From Cristatella mucedo (lineage: Eukaryota > Bryozoa > Phylactolaemata > Cristatellidae): a DNA stretch of 64,000 nucleotides. Positions 23,101-52,096 of this stretch are shown here, piece after piece. A model generated the notes under the pieces. It had not been told where the DNA came from. It was given only the letters and a program-made list of their open reading frames with translations, and made no database searches. The position numbers were made by a program, and so were the translations under genes. Position 1 is the stretch's first letter. Each line of letters starts with the position of its first letter. The stretch covers positions 53,501-117,500 of the forward strand of contig WPIO01000093.1 in the NCBI GenBank assembly GCA_009760855.2, in the 5' to 3' direction.

Positions 23101-24016
23101 TGCAGTCACGTGCCATCACGTGCGACGGCTGATGGCCGTTATGGAGGAGCTTCAGCACGAAAAGCAACCAGCACCACGAGTTACGTCAGCTGACGAGTTC
23201 TAAAGGCGCCGAGAAATTGGCCAGCGACAATTTGCAAAAGAACGAGCGCTCGTGCAATTATTGGCCACAGGTTGGCTACAGGACGAGATGCGACCAAGAC
23301 TGCATGCCAGACCCAACGCACGTGCACCGATTTATCGGCGTGCCAAGCATGAGTGCACACGCTGGTCGCGGACGCGCGCGATCGAATCACCAAAATACGA
23401 ACCTATACTTCTTGTCATCGATGTTGCTAAGCCTGATCGACTGGCTATCATTGGCTCCAACGGCGGCCACGATGTCCTGTTCGATGGCCATCGGGAGCAC
23501 GGCATAGCCAGAATAATCAATATGCTCACCTAAGAAGAAAAAATACACAGCAACATAAGACGAATAAATCAGTCGATAATGGCAATGGGTTGGCATTTTC
23601 TAGCTCTAGAGGCCGGATTTAACGCGGACGCAACTCCGGCGACAGCGCAGCGTCTCGCTGTTAACCACGCGTAGCCACGTATAAATACCTATAAGATTGA
23701 CCCTTCCCGGAGCGCGGGCGAAGAAATCCGGCCGACGCCCGTACTTAAGGTTGAACTTCTCTTCCAGTTGCTTTATTCTAGAGATTTAAAATAAATAGCA
23801 ATATAAAAGCGAGCTGGCGAACAGCCGCCTCGCGACGCGGCACGGTCGAAGCCGTGCCGAGCAAAGCGTGTGAGACCCTTGGCCCTAATCACACAGCGTC
23901 CTCCACTCAGTAACTGCATTCGGAACTGCTTCAAATCCCTGAATTACAACCACGTACCTCAGAATGAAAGCGTCGGTCTGGGATGACAACGGCAGTGTCG
24001 GCGGAGAGCTAGCCAT
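11164..24016 (-). CDS. GALK2: N-acetylgalactosamine kinase, nine exons, complete
   Basis: This GHMP-family kinase phosphorylates GalNAc (and galactose weakly) at C1 with ATP in the cytosol, a sugar-salvage step. Nine exons join in phase to 504 residues. Motifs in order are [15 protein letters not shown] at about 44-58 (sugar binding), [15 protein letters not shown] at about 160-174 (GHMP ATP loop), [11 protein letters not shown] with the presumed catalytic Asp near 211, NKAATSHFN in exon 6, and [11 protein letters not shown] near 438-448. The [18 protein letters not shown] run is the GALK2 rather than the GALK1 form. The product is longer than the roughly 458-residue human protein because of an inserted stretch in exon 4 and an alanine-rich loop in exon 8. 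The start was chosen at the Met 19 codons before the exon 1 donor, since it gives the family's usual short N terminus. An upstream in-frame Met at 24073 is possible. Confidence 0.95.
11600..11750 (-). mobile_element. SINE-B copy
   Basis: TTTGTATAGCGCCCTAGGAG, GGGGCTCGAGCCCAAGACC and TTGACCTTGGTCGGG occur in reverse order. A short duplication-like stretch interrupts the middle. Confidence 0.7.
12036..12112. repeat. (GA)n microsatellite
   Basis: A nearly pure GA run of about 75 bases in GALK2 intron 8. Confidence 0.97.
12210..12625 (+). mobile_element. LINE-B 3' fragment
   Basis: Begins at CATCGTACCACCCGCTTTTC and runs through CACATTTAAAAAGAACTTA and the CATGCTGACCCTGTGCATGT repeats to GCAAATGTAAAGCGCC. 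The ATT tail is missing after GAGAGATTTA. Confidence 0.8.
13438..13699 (-). CDS. GALK2: GALK2 exon 8: alanine-rich insert
   Basis: It encodes [19 protein letters not shown], an insertion with seven Ala encoded by a CAG/CTG-type triplet run, then [20 protein letters not shown] and [10 protein letters not shown]. The donor is CG|GTAAGG. Outside the insertion it is colinear with human GALK2. Confidence 0.93.
15123..15182. repeat. (CT)n microsatellite
   Basis: A pure CT run of about 58 bases, followed by CT-rich sequence to about 15440 with a SINE-A inside. Confidence 0.97.
15196..15370 (+). mobile_element. SINE-A copy
   Basis: TAGGTAAGGCGGTTGCTTTT is the A-box side and GTGAGTTCGAATCCTGCAG the B box. 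GATCCTTTATCGCCACTGCA and AAATCAGCTAGT follow, with a TATTTATTTATT end. It lies in GALK2 intron 7. Confidence 0.8.
15517..15730 (-). CDS. GALK2: GALK2 exon 7
   Basis: The acceptor is ATCCTAG and the donor G|GTAAGA. It encodes [36 protein letters not shown] and SLSQNTID. The frame runs on downstream past the donor into CT-repeat intron and is not coding there. Confidence 0.92.
15731..16286 (-). other. GALK2 intron 6
   Basis: Short intron with a LINE-A tail fragment. Frames on both strands overlap here but show no homology. Confidence 0.7.
16075..16172 (+). mobile_element. LINE-A tail fragment
   Basis: AGTGCGCTCTCTAGAAAACTC and CTTTGTGGAGTTACTTTACAT match the last 100 bases of LINE-A. It lies in GALK2 intron 6. 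Confidence 0.6.
16287..16439 (-). CDS. GALK2: GALK2 exon 6: NKAATSHFN
   Basis: Both ends are phase 0. It encodes [19 protein letters not shown] and [19 protein letters not shown], nearly colinear with human GALK2. The donor is CAG|GTTCGT. Confidence 0.93.
16440..16823 (-). other. GALK2 intron 5
   Basis: Includes a short poly-C run near 16590. I see nothing else in it. Confidence 0.7.
16824..16922 (-). CDS. GALK2: GALK2 exon 5: [11 protein letters not shown]
   Basis: It is phase 0 at both ends (CAG|GTAGAG in, ACT|GTGAGT out) and encodes 33 residues with [18 protein letters not shown]. The Asp here is the presumed catalytic base in GHMP sugar kinases. Confidence 0.93.
17500..17700 (+). mobile_element. 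Degenerate LINE-B coding fragment
   Basis: Its antisense translation ([20 protein letters not shown]) parallels the antisense frame of better LINE-B copies ([20 protein letters not shown]). This is an old remnant in GALK2 intron 4. Confidence 0.5.
17765..17790. repeat. Perfect 26-bp palindrome
   Basis: The 13-base arm GCTCGTGAATTAG is followed directly by its exact reverse complement. Just upstream is TTAATTAAAGTTTTAATTAA, itself nearly symmetric. Confidence 0.9.
18749..18818. repeat. 30-bp direct duplication
   Basis: CATTTCCAAATATAAATAAT plus AAAAGCTAAC occurs twice identically, 40 bases apart. Confidence 0.9.
18911..19020. repeat. Three tandem copies of a 35-bp unit
   Basis: The unit begins CCGAAAGTGCTCAACCGTAT and ends ATTATTTAG. 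Copies 2 and 3 are identical and copy 1 differs at one base. A partial fourth unit follows. No spacers, so it is not a CRISPR array. Confidence 0.93.
19259..19336. repeat. (CT)n microsatellite
   Basis: About 75 bases of CT with a few interruptions at the left end, in GALK2 intron 4. Confidence 0.95.
20150..20180. repeat. (CTG)n trinucleotide run
   Basis: About ten CTG units in GALK2 intron 4. Frames through it give runs of Leu or Ala that are not coding. Confidence 0.9.
20479..20770 (-). CDS. GALK2: GALK2 exon 4: GHMP ATP loop
   Basis: The acceptor is TGTTGCAG and the donor AAG|GTACGC. It encodes [16 protein letters not shown], a hydrophilic stretch longer than in human (about residues 125-150, with [10 protein letters not shown]), then [18 protein letters not shown]. 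An open frame continues past the donor into the intron, so a frame-only call overextends it. Confidence 0.92.
20771..23402 (-). other. GALK2 intron 3
   Basis: It holds a LINE-B end on the opposite strand and a short (CTG)n. 21830-23180 shows nothing recognised. Confidence 0.75.
20945..21825 (+). mobile_element. LINE-B 3' end (C-terminal RT and 3' UTR)
   Basis: A 205-residue frame ([58 protein letters not shown]) is the C-terminal region of a CR1/L2-type polymerase. It is followed by a long 3' UTR, the AAGCGCC/GGCGCTT-type hairpin and (ATT)n. It is antisense to GALK2 in intron 3 and is the best reference copy for the family here. Confidence 0.88.
23403..23529 (-). CDS. GALK2: GALK2 exon 3: [12 protein letters not shown]
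   Basis: The acceptor is TTCTTCTTAG. It holds the rest of the sugar-binding signature and [13 protein letters not shown], ending KKYS with a split Ser codon at AG|GTTCGT. The next exon continues DYSAS, as in the human YPDFSTS region. Confidence 0.92.
23689..23777 (-). CDS. GALK2: GALK2 exon 2: [10 protein letters not shown]
   Basis: The acceptor is AATCTCTAG and the donor G|GTATTT. It encodes [10 protein letters not shown] and [12 protein letters not shown]. The Gly codon is split, and the next exon continues GEHIDYSGY, so the galactokinase signature spans this junction. Confidence 0.92.
23958..24016 (-). CDS. GALK2: GALK2 exon 1: start codon
   Basis: It encodes a short N terminus ([12 protein letters not shown] and QTDAFIL) and ends at AG|GTACGT. 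The split Arg codon joins IKQLEEKF of exon 2, matching the family's first helix. Confidence 0.8.
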
Positions 24017-25499
24017 GGTCGGATGGGGGCGCGGCTCAGGAACCGTGATAGCGTCAGTGGCCGCCAGCACCATCAGAGGTCAAGGTTGCGGCCCCAAACA
24101 CATCACGGACGGCGAGAGACCGAAACGGCACTTTTCTGGCCCTATGTGTTACGTTGAATTTATGATTCTCTATTTTGAACATAGGGGTACCGCTAACTCT
24201 TTATTATTGAGCGCATTATGGCTGCACCATCCCCTTGCTCGCCTCGGTAGCTCCGTGGTACCAGGTAGCTCCGGTAGCTCGGAAGCTCCTTATTGTAGCT
24301 CCGCAGTCCCCGGCGCGGTGAGTTTCAGAGATGCTGCGAGATTGAAGAGCCAAACCAATCTGTATGTGGCGAATACTCTTATAGAGCTCTTTTTTATCAC
24401 TTAAATTTTAGTAGTATGACATGTTTCTTACTCCACCATTTTTTTTACATTTAATCTTACGGCATTTACTTCGTCAAAGGGTAACGTCTGGTACCCCGAC
24501 ATTCTACTTTCTTACGCTCGTTTTCAAGTTTCCTGTTTTTAAAATAAACGTGACGATTCATTAAAAACGTGATCAAATTAACTTACGTGCTGTTAGAAAG
24601 CTGACTTTCTGGTAAATGAACTTCCATAAGAGTCTCTTTCGAATGGTCACTTCGGCGGTTAGATAACGGTACGATTTGTATTAGCGTAAGCAATTTACTC
24701 GAGTTTGCGGTGGTGGCCTCTCGCCGAGCTGCTGATAATTCTGGAAAATCAGCGACGTACGGGGATTTTCATGCCAATTGCGACTCATTACTAGGCTTTT
24801 GTAGCGCCTTGCTGGCCTTGGCTGAATTTTAACGCGAACAAGAGCCGATTGGCGGCGGGCAAGAACTCCTTTGTCCTGGAGCAGCGAGCCAGAGAGGAGT
24901 GCCAGTGCGATTAGAGAGTAAGAGCTTAAAGAGCAAGCCAGGAAGCTCTGAAACCAGCGGTGGCGATTTGGCCTTTAGAATTGGTCCGATACCCGCGGGA
25001 ACTACTGATTGATGTTGGCTGGCCTGTCAACCTCCGCCAGCACTCTGTCCAAAAAGAATCGTCTGGAACCCATTCGCCATTCAAGCTGGACAGAGGTGCC
25101 CTTCCAGTGGCCTAGTGACAGTGTTAATTCCTTACCGTAATGGGCCATGGTGTCGGGCCCAGTACCCCTAAGCTCTTGCCCCATTGTCTCAGCTTAGTAT
25201 TTAAGAGTCGAGCGACGCTCGATCTTGGTCTTTTGTCTTTTGTTCAGCTACTCTCATCGGCCTCGCTTCGACGCCGTCGGACTCATTTCTCTGAAAGCGA
25301 GGGAGGAGGGCGGGCTGTTCGCGGCGATTGACGGGACAGGACGAGACAGCGCTAGGAGGATTCGGTGGATTATGGACCGGCATAAGGATTTGCCGGTGCG
25401 AGCTAGACGTAATTGGCGTGTGTGGAGTCCTAGTTCTCCGGTTAGGGTTTAGGCTCCGGTTCGGTCTCCGTCTATTTGGGTCGTTCCTCATTATAGTTC
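24017..25499. other. Upstream of GALK2
   Basis: The promoter of GALK2 should lie here. I see no TATA box at a convincing distance. 24230-24310 contains repeated GTAGCTCC units. 24320-25500 shows no recognised gene. Confidence 0.5.
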
Positions 25500-26770
25500 T
25501 GCTTGAACGATTGAGAACAACGATCGGTCTGGCAGATGAAGCACTGGCGTGGTTTAAATCATACTTTTCTGATCGTGTTCAATCCATGTCGTGTGGGAGT
25601 CAGGTCTCAGACATGAGAAGGGTCACCTGTGGAGTCCCTCAAGGGTCTGTACTCGGTCCCTTGCTGTTCTCCATTTATACGCAACCTCTGGGAAAAGTGA
25701 TTAAGGCCCATGGAATAGGATATCGCTTCTATGCTGACGATACTCAGTTGTATTTGTCATTTAAACCGTCGGAATCTGCTGCAGCAACTGAGAAACTGAA
25801 TGCTTGCCTTGCCGATATTCGATCCTGGATGTCGGAAAACTTCCTGAAATTAAATGACGATAAAACCAAACCGCTTGTCATAGGACACCCTAAGCGTGTG
25901 GCTGGATTAAAAGGCTTTGCTGTTCTAATAGATAATGCTATTGTGCGACCTTCACCACGTGCTCGTAATCTAGGTGTCGTGTTCGACAGCTGCCTCATTT
26001 TCAAAAGCTTCATTCAGAAGACTGCCTCTACAGCTAGCCATCACATCCAATCCCTATTCAAGATTAGAAGCTGTCTCCCACAGTGGCTTGTAAAAAATTT
26101 AACTAGCTCTTTAGTTCTGTCTCGGCTTGATTATTGTAATTCCCTTTTGGCTGGGCTACCGAAGAAAGCTATTATGCCACAACAGCGGACTATGAATATG
26201 GCTGCAAGGCTGGTCTTCAAGTCCCAGAGGTTTGAGCACGTGTCTCCTTTGCTGGAAGAGCTGGGATGGTTGCGTGTTTAGCTAAGGATACAGAGCAAAG
26301 TTCTTACGCTGATCCACAGGGCCCGCCACGGCTTGGCTCCTTCATACCTAGCTGAACTGCTGCATCAGTTTCAGCCTGTTCGCGCCCTCAGGTCCTGTGT
26401 GGACAATAAATTAGCTGTTCCATTCCTCCGCTTAAAGACAGTTGGCGACAGAAGCTTTAGCTCTGCAGGTACTAGACTGAGGAACTCGCTTCCACAATTC
26501 TTACGCAACGACATCTACTCTCCAACTGCCGACTGTGGCACATCTTTTTCAGTGGTCCTGAACTGCCGCTTCCATGCTACTCACTACCTCAACTGCTCTC
26601 CTAACTCTGCTATGCTTCCCACTTTCTCTTTGTTGCGTGAGACGAAGTCTGTTGGCTACCGAATGCGTACCGAAAGCCGCTTAGGCTGTGAGTGCGCTAT
26701 ACAAAACTCTCCTGCGTAACACCCACATGGTCTATAAGACTTTGTGGAGTTACTGACGATACATGCAATG
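25500..26770 (+). mobile_element. LINE-A 3' half
   Basis: It starts within the RT (RLRTTIGLADEALAWFKSY) and runs through [12 protein letters not shown] and [15 protein letters not shown] to the family 3' UTR. The open frame of 317 residues that begins at 25328 includes unrelated sequence upstream of the LINE edge, so its N terminus is not real. Confidence 0.88.
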
Positions 26771-26924
26771 TGAAGCTCCTAGTGAACAAAAGTAAAGCGT
26801 AATGCCAGCTAATTCAACAGCCTCATCTGCATTAAAAGTTTCTCAGTTCAATCTGCCAGATTGAGATTATTTTAGTGATTACTATCTTAGCGTTCCCTGA
26901 TTAATTATAACGAGCAGCTCACTA

Positions 26925-27105
26925 CCTGTGGACTCGCTTCGCTGAGTCACAGTAGACGTACATTACAAGTCTATTACACGTCACTCCTGGAAGTACCGGT
27001 TACGGAAGACTTTGCTGCGTCATCGTGCCAAGTGACAAAATTGCGCCATCTTGCGACGTGACGGAGGGAAGGACGACCTTCTCACTTTAGTTAGTAGGAA
27101 TGAAA
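26925..27105 (+). repeat. Dispersed repeat with TGGACTCGCTTCGCTGAGTC
   Basis: Shares CTGTGGACTCGCTTCGCTGA, a CTCCTGGAAGTACCGG-like segment, GCGCCATCTTG, CGTGACGGA and CTCACTTTAGTTAGTA with 62185-62410, in the same order. No coding potential is seen. Confidence 0.7.
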
Positions 27106-28244
27106 AAATAGATGTCATAATCTACTTGTCGTAAACTTGGAGCGGTATATTCTGGGGGCACAGAGGAGCTGCCTGTCCACTGTAATAGCCATTTAATACC
27201 CAACGATTAATCACTTGTATTCTATGGATGTTGCTGCACGCAGCTCCTCAGCGGCATCGAAATATACCAGAGCCATCTTGAAGGCGGGGTAGCAATCTCA
27301 CAAAGACCAATCACGGCGACATTGGTACGACAGTGGCTAGAGTAATGGAGACTCACTAGCGCGGCAGATCTCAGCTCGCTGACGGCTCCAGCTCAGGGTG
27401 GGGGCTACGAACAGCATTCTATAGGGGAACACAGAAAATGCAAACCACAACAGCGAGCGTGCTTATACCAAGCCGCACTAGGGCAGTGGTTCCAGGTGGC
27501 CTTCCGTGGGTGATAGCATAATCGAGGAACGCCAGCTATCCATCTTTGGGGATGTGGATACTTAGCGACCGTACCGCGTGCTAGATCTCACGTCTCAGCC
27601 GACGGATTTCTGCTACCGGGTTGCATGGAACGAGGAGCGTCATCCGGTCTCAAGTCAAAGGTCAGGCTTGGCCTAGCTAGTCGCCGCTTGGTTGGCATCG
27701 CAGCTGCCTCAGGCTACTAAGCTCGCTCGGGTACAAAGTTATTCATATCATTAAATATCAATTTACTTGGTCAAATGAGAGAGTTCTTTTACGGTGTAAA
27801 CATGCTTTATTATTACTATTACGCAGAATTCTGAAATAATTTTGTCGTTACACTTAATGCTATTATTACGCTAAAGAAAAAATTTCGCACTTGGCCGTAA
27901 CTTGCATTAGTCTACTTTTATAGCATTAGAAATTTTACGCTACCCAATATATTTTATTTGGACAGGAGACTGTTTGGTTTTTCATGGCATTATAGATGTC
28001 TCAATCTATTTTAGTCAAGCGTCCATTCATGACCACATATATATGTTCAACCATACCTTGCTGAAGCTGGTGAATTGGCTCGCATAATAAGGAAATCGAG
28101 TCTGCGGGTGGAAGCTATGTCCGCCGTAAAAAAGTTGCATGTGCCACCTGACTAAAGAAGTGCACGGTGACGGCACCCATATCGTTAGTTTGGCGAGACA
28201 AACTCAGGTCAGCTGCTTTGGCGATGCTACCGCGGACCGTGATA

Positions 28245-28412
28245 GCCCAGGAGATAAAGTGCTAACCTTCACGGAGATCTGTGGGTCCGAATCCTGCAGT
28301 GGGTGATCCTTTATAGCCAACTGCAAGCGGTGGTAATTGTGACAGCCGTTTAGGCTCTCTACCGCTATAGAAACGAGGCTGTTGAATCAGCTAACGTTTA
28401 TTTATGTATTCA
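28245..28412 (+). mobile_element. SINE-A copy
   Basis: GTGGGTCCGAATCCTGCAG (B box), ACTGCAAGCGGTGGTAATTG and GAATCAGCTAACGTTTATTT are in family order. The A-box side is diverged. Confidence 0.7.
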
Positions 28413-28452
28413 ACATAGATGACGAAGAGACTAAAAGTAAAAAGTAAAGGTC

Positions 28453-28600
28453 TGCTGATTCAAAGGTCTCATTAACGTTAGTTCAGAAGAGCCTTGCCGA
28501 CTATCACTCCCCCAGCTTGTAGTAGGCAATAAAGGATTGGCTGCTACAGGACTCGAAACCACGGCCTGGGTCGATAAGTGGAAGTAGTTTAACCCTGGGC
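28453..28600 (-). mobile_element. Diverged SINE-A copy
   Basis: CTGATTCAAAGGTCTC, AATAAAGGATTGGCTGC and GGACTCGAAACCACGGCC are in reverse order. It lies 40 bases from an opposite-strand copy. Confidence 0.6.
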
Positions 28601-30169
28601 TTAGTTATTGCTCGAATAGTGTCGCAGCAATCAGTAAAACGCTGTGGATGCAGTGTCTGCCTTTATAGCTATTCTCGGCAGTTTGATCTCGCTGATACTC
28701 TTTATCTATGGCGACTGCAGCAGAAACTTGGTTCTACAGTTTTACAATGGCAATCGATCTTCAGCTTCACTGGCTTCCCATCAAACATTTTGACAGAATT
28801 GCATTCATGTCCCTGTGACTATCAGATTACCTCACTCGCTTTCGTCAGCCTACGTATTCGTATCACTTGTAATGACCTAGAATAAGTCGCCGGCCAACAG
28901 ATTCCTGTCTCTTCCAGCTTACTCTTTTCGCGAGGCTGTTTTTCCTTTTTACTTCGCTTTGTACTTTTTCCTTTGTACTCCCTGCGCATCGATGAATTGT
29001 TATTGTTCAAGGGTGCTTAATGATTGCACGAGTGGATATTACTGGTCAGTGGCCTTACTAACCGGCGGCCCTGAGTGTGTCCTCTTAAATGCTATAGCAC
29101 GTTGGCTTAAGCACGATACTGGTTTGCTCACGGACGCTTGCTTAGACATAACATCGCACGCCATTAATTAAGCCTTGGGAAGATTTGCGAAGACACCAGC
29201 GTATAGTGATTAAGTTCTCTTAGCACGAGCGACCTAATTGTCGCAATGCTTTCACGAAATGTTTAAGCCGTGCTCAATTTTTTAATGTGACGACATGACG
29301 TAGCTTTCTGATAATGTACTCTGATCTCATTCAAGCGTTTTTTTTTTATTGCTACCTAAAGCACTGAAAAGTGTCAGGATTATCTTACTTGATGCTGAGG
29401 TAGTCAGTCTTTGTCTTCTCAGCACAGCCCAATATAGCTTAACTAACGGAAAGTTAATGTCATACATGAAATCGACTCTATCGTGGTAAATTACCATTTC
29501 GTATTCACAGTGTAGGGCTTCCCAAAACTTAGGGTATGATAATGAATAGCTGGTGGTCTAATCTAAGCTTAATTTACACGTATCGACTACAAATCCAAAG
29601 AAACCGGCAGCACGAAGATGCAATCTGGATGCTCATTTCCATAATCAGTCTATCGATAACACGAACCAAACTTTGCACCATTGTACGACCCTCGTTCGTT
29701 CTCACAAGCTACGCTGCAGCGATTATGCCGGTATCAGCCCGGATAGCTGCAGTTGATGGCCGTATATTTTACAATAATCAGGAGAAATTTCAACATTGGC
29801 CTTCCGGTCGACTTCTGCTTAATGGATCGAGATAATTCGTTGAAATCAATTGCTACCGGCATGCCACCGAAGACCCGCTACCTCGCGCTGTCTAAACCCA
29901 CGCCTGTCGTCCCCTCCAATGATTGTTAGGTTAACAAAGGTAGCAGCAGTGGCCTCCCATATTTTCACCCGGTAGTTGAATCTAGTTAATGGCCGAGGTT
30001 CCAGGTGCCCCATCCTACGGCAGTCCAGCTGACCTCGATGTCTAGCAAAACTTATAAATAAACAAAATCGTGCACTTCCGCTCGAAGTTGCAACGTAATG
30101 AACGTCACTGTAGCAGATACTGTGATGTTGATGACACTCGGCCTCGACAGACCAGTGAAATGGAATGTG

Positions 30170-30312
30170 TGTTACTCTTGTTGTCATTGAGCATGCTGCC
30201 ACTAACCGTTCGACTATGCTTCCTTTGCAGCATATGCAAAGGGCCGAGAAAAAGACTAACTGCTCTGAGGGTGCTATACAAATGTATTATAATTATAACA
30301 ATAATAATAATG
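30170..30312 (+). mobile_element. LINE-B tail
   Basis: CATGCTGCCACTAACCG, GCAGCATATGCAAAG and CTGCTCTGAGGGTGCTATAC are tail landmarks, ending in ATAATAATAATAA. It directly meets an opposite-strand tail on its right. Confidence 0.65.
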
Positions 30313-30420
30313 CATTTGATATAGTGGTCACAGATAACTCAATTTCTTTCTAGGCGTATTACATTTGCTGAAAAGACTTCACGATCGAGTGGTTAGTGGT
30401 AGCATGCTCAATAAACATTA
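30313..30420 (-). mobile_element. LINE-B tail, opposite orientation
   Basis: GCATTTGATATAGTGGTCAC and TTTCTAGGCGTATTACATTTG are the reversed hairpin, followed by TGGTTAGTGGTAGCATGCTC. Confidence 0.65.
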
Positions 30421-31238
30421 TCACAACCTCTACCCATTCACTAGAAAAGTCATGGCAGCCTAACATATTGCCGCACGATTAAACAATAGTTAAGTAAGAC
30501 ACTTTCATTACACCCTTTTAAGAGAACCAAATCACCGTTTCTAGGCACTTGACACATGCTGGAAAGGGAGCAAGTAAATTAATTAGCAAAAATATGTGCA
30601 CTGTCGACAGGGACAAGCACACTAAGAACGATTCCCCTCACAACAAGGACTGAGAAAATGCTGGAAGAAACGCCAGCTATTCGCTATTCCGATTCAGCTG
30701 CCCTGTGGCTCTTTCCAGTCCCTTTCCTCGGCACGACAAATCACACGGATGTGCATCACACGTCAGTTTGCTGCTGAGCTGCCCCAGTTGCAGCCTGGGT
30801 GCATAGGCTTTGAACGCGGGGCTGCCTCGAGCCCACCACATACACAGCTTGGGCACACTCACAATCACACGCGCACACAGACTGACCCAAACGGGGAATT
30901 TGACAATCGCAAATAATTCAATATGAGAAGCACTGCTTTGTAATCATACATGAAACCATGATAAGTAGACAGTCGTGCTCAAATAATGCTAACCATTGAG
31001 TGACGAATTACAGAGCAGGCAATGCGACTGGTGCAGGGATCGTCGTGCAGAAAAAAGGTGTGCAGTTGACAGTGATCAGCACGACAAAAAGGTAACGCTC
31101 AAAACCCAGAAGAGAAAGTGTGGGAGGATCGCGACACAAGTACTCAATGCTAGCATTTGGCAAAAGCTTAACGACTCATCGAAGGGACAACATAGGTAGA
31201 ACCATGTAAGGAGTCAAAATTATGCAACACCGCACGGG

Positions 31239-31296
31239 CCAACGTTCAGACGCCTCTGTCCTGCTTAGGGCTCCAAAGGTGTCGTCATAAACGTGG
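31239..31296 (-). promoter_or_regulatory. Candidate SECIS element in TGR 3' UTR
   Basis: On the minus strand, ATGAC at about 31284-31288 is followed by a helix (GACACCT against AGGCGTC, one mismatch). An apical region with an unpaired AA flanked by CCT/AGG comes next, then TGA. Below the quartet, CCACGTT pairs with AACGTTGG with one bulged base. This is the layout of a eukaryotic SECIS with an ATGA/GA non-Watson-Crick quartet. It sits about 140 bases after the Sec codon. The fold was judged by eye. Confidence 0.7.
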
Positions 31297-31432
31297 CATA
31301 GGAGGCCACAGTTAGCCAGTGCGGCAACAGCAGAAGGCAAGCTGTCTCCCACTTGCTGCTGGCCGCAGTCTTCTGCAGACGCCAAGCGGCGACTGTACGC
31401 TGCAGGAAACTGCAGCCAGAAGCAAGCGGGGC

Positions 31433-50736
<19,304 letters not shown>

Positions 50737-51724
50737 GTCGCGCGGTTCGCGATCGCTCAGCTAAAATGAAAATGCCGGGCTGCCTTGCTCATGCAACACA
50801 GCGTGCGAGTTCCTGGTCGACGACGATAAAGAAACGGCGAGTCTGTCGATAGGTAAGAACACCCGGGCCAGACGTCGCTTAAGAGGCTGAGGACAGCTCA
50901 AAGGCAGCGGCTCGCCAACGTCTTTTTCTTGCCAAGAGTGGGTGACACGCCGACGGACGCTTCGTCGCGGACAGCAGGCAAGAAAGCAAAGCCGGGCGGC
51001 GCGCCGAGGAACGTAACGGATTGAAGTGCCGCCGTAGCTAATAAATATGCGGAATCCCTAACAACCCGCGCTCGGAATGAAGAGAGAACAGAGGTGCAGA
51101 AGCGGCGTAGTCGCGGGGAGTAAAGCGCGCGATGGCGGGAAGCCTCGCCTGGACGATCGCGCCTACTGAGCAACGCGTGCGTAGCACATTGAGCACGCAA
51201 CCGCAATCGTGCGCGTAGGGCCACCCGTCAAGCCTGCCACACCGCAGAAGGATCTTATTTTCACCCTGAAGCACAGCTTACCCGGACTAACCAAGTGGTT
51301 GCCTACCAGTTGGGGCGGGTGGGAGTAGGTGGCAGCGGCATGGGCACTCCAACAGAGACTGCTACGTCATTGTCGGGCGTTTCTTACGAGATTATTATTA
51401 TTCAAAAAATTATTTTAATTAAAATTTAATTCTTTTAAATTGAATTGAACAAACGATCAGCTGTCATGGAGACTTTGAGCAGCTAGCTGTACGGTACCGC
51501 CGACTTGTAAGGTCAGCCGTGGGCGTGGTGCCTACCACTGACCTATATACTTTAGCCACGCCCACAATGGCCCCCTGAAAGGCAGGTTACGCCTCCATTA
51601 AGCCGTGGAACAGAAAACCCAAGCCCGACGCTTCAACATCTTTGGAAAAACTGGTTGAAGCGTGGACGGCCAAGCCTCCATTGCATTAAAAAAATGGCTG
51701 ATGACAGCGCCATTACGTTGATTA

Positions 51725-51808
51725 TGACGTATAAAAATAATTATACACTTGATAAAGCGCCCTCAGAGTACTCTATCTCTTTCTAAGCGCTTTACAATTG
51801 CTGTATCG
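51725..51808 (-). mobile_element. LINE-B tail
   Basis: CACTTGATAAAGCGCCCTCA, GAGTACTCTATCTCTTTC and TAAGCGCTTTACAATTGCTG are the reversed hairpin. Confidence 0.6.
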
Positions 51809-51932
51809 GGCGAGTCCCAATTTTTGAGACACAATTAGTGAAGAATACCACTACGTGTTAAATAAAAGAGTGCGATACAAGATATAGCAGCTGGGTTGCG
51901 CATCCGCTGCCGCCTTTGAGTAAAAATAATAC

Positions 51933-52096
51933 TCGCTGATTTAACAGCCTCTTTTGTATAGCGACAGAAGAGCCTTAACGGCTATCACCGCCGCTTGCAG
52001 CGGCGATAAAGAATCGCCCCCGAAGGATTCGAACTCACGATCTAGGGACCAAGGTCGTGAAAAGCAACCGCTTTACCTGGTGTGCCATCACGGCTA
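51933..52096 (-). mobile_element. SINE-A copy
   Basis: CGCTGATTTAACAGCCTCTT, GATTCGAACTCACGATCTAG, AACCGCTTTACCTGGTG and TGCCATCACGGCT give a full-length copy in reverse. Confidence 0.8.

Larger units (their letters stand above)
26771..31238. other. Intergenic region between GALK2 and TGR
   Basis: It holds the CGCTTCGCTGAGTC repeat, two SINE-A copies and a tail-to-tail pair of LINE-B ends. Part of the right side must be the TGR 3' UTR. I found no canonical AATAAA on the minus strand between the SECIS and about 30400. Confidence 0.6.

Noticed and set aside
11164-24016. Galactokinase GALK1
   Set aside because: The EHIDYSGY and [11 protein letters not shown] forms and the exon-by-exon match favour GALK2. 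GALK1 has a different signature after GEH.
25328-26281. A 317-residue host gene
   Set aside because: Only the part from about 25500 on is protein-like and it is LINE-A reverse transcriptase. The N-terminal part is unrelated flanking sequence.
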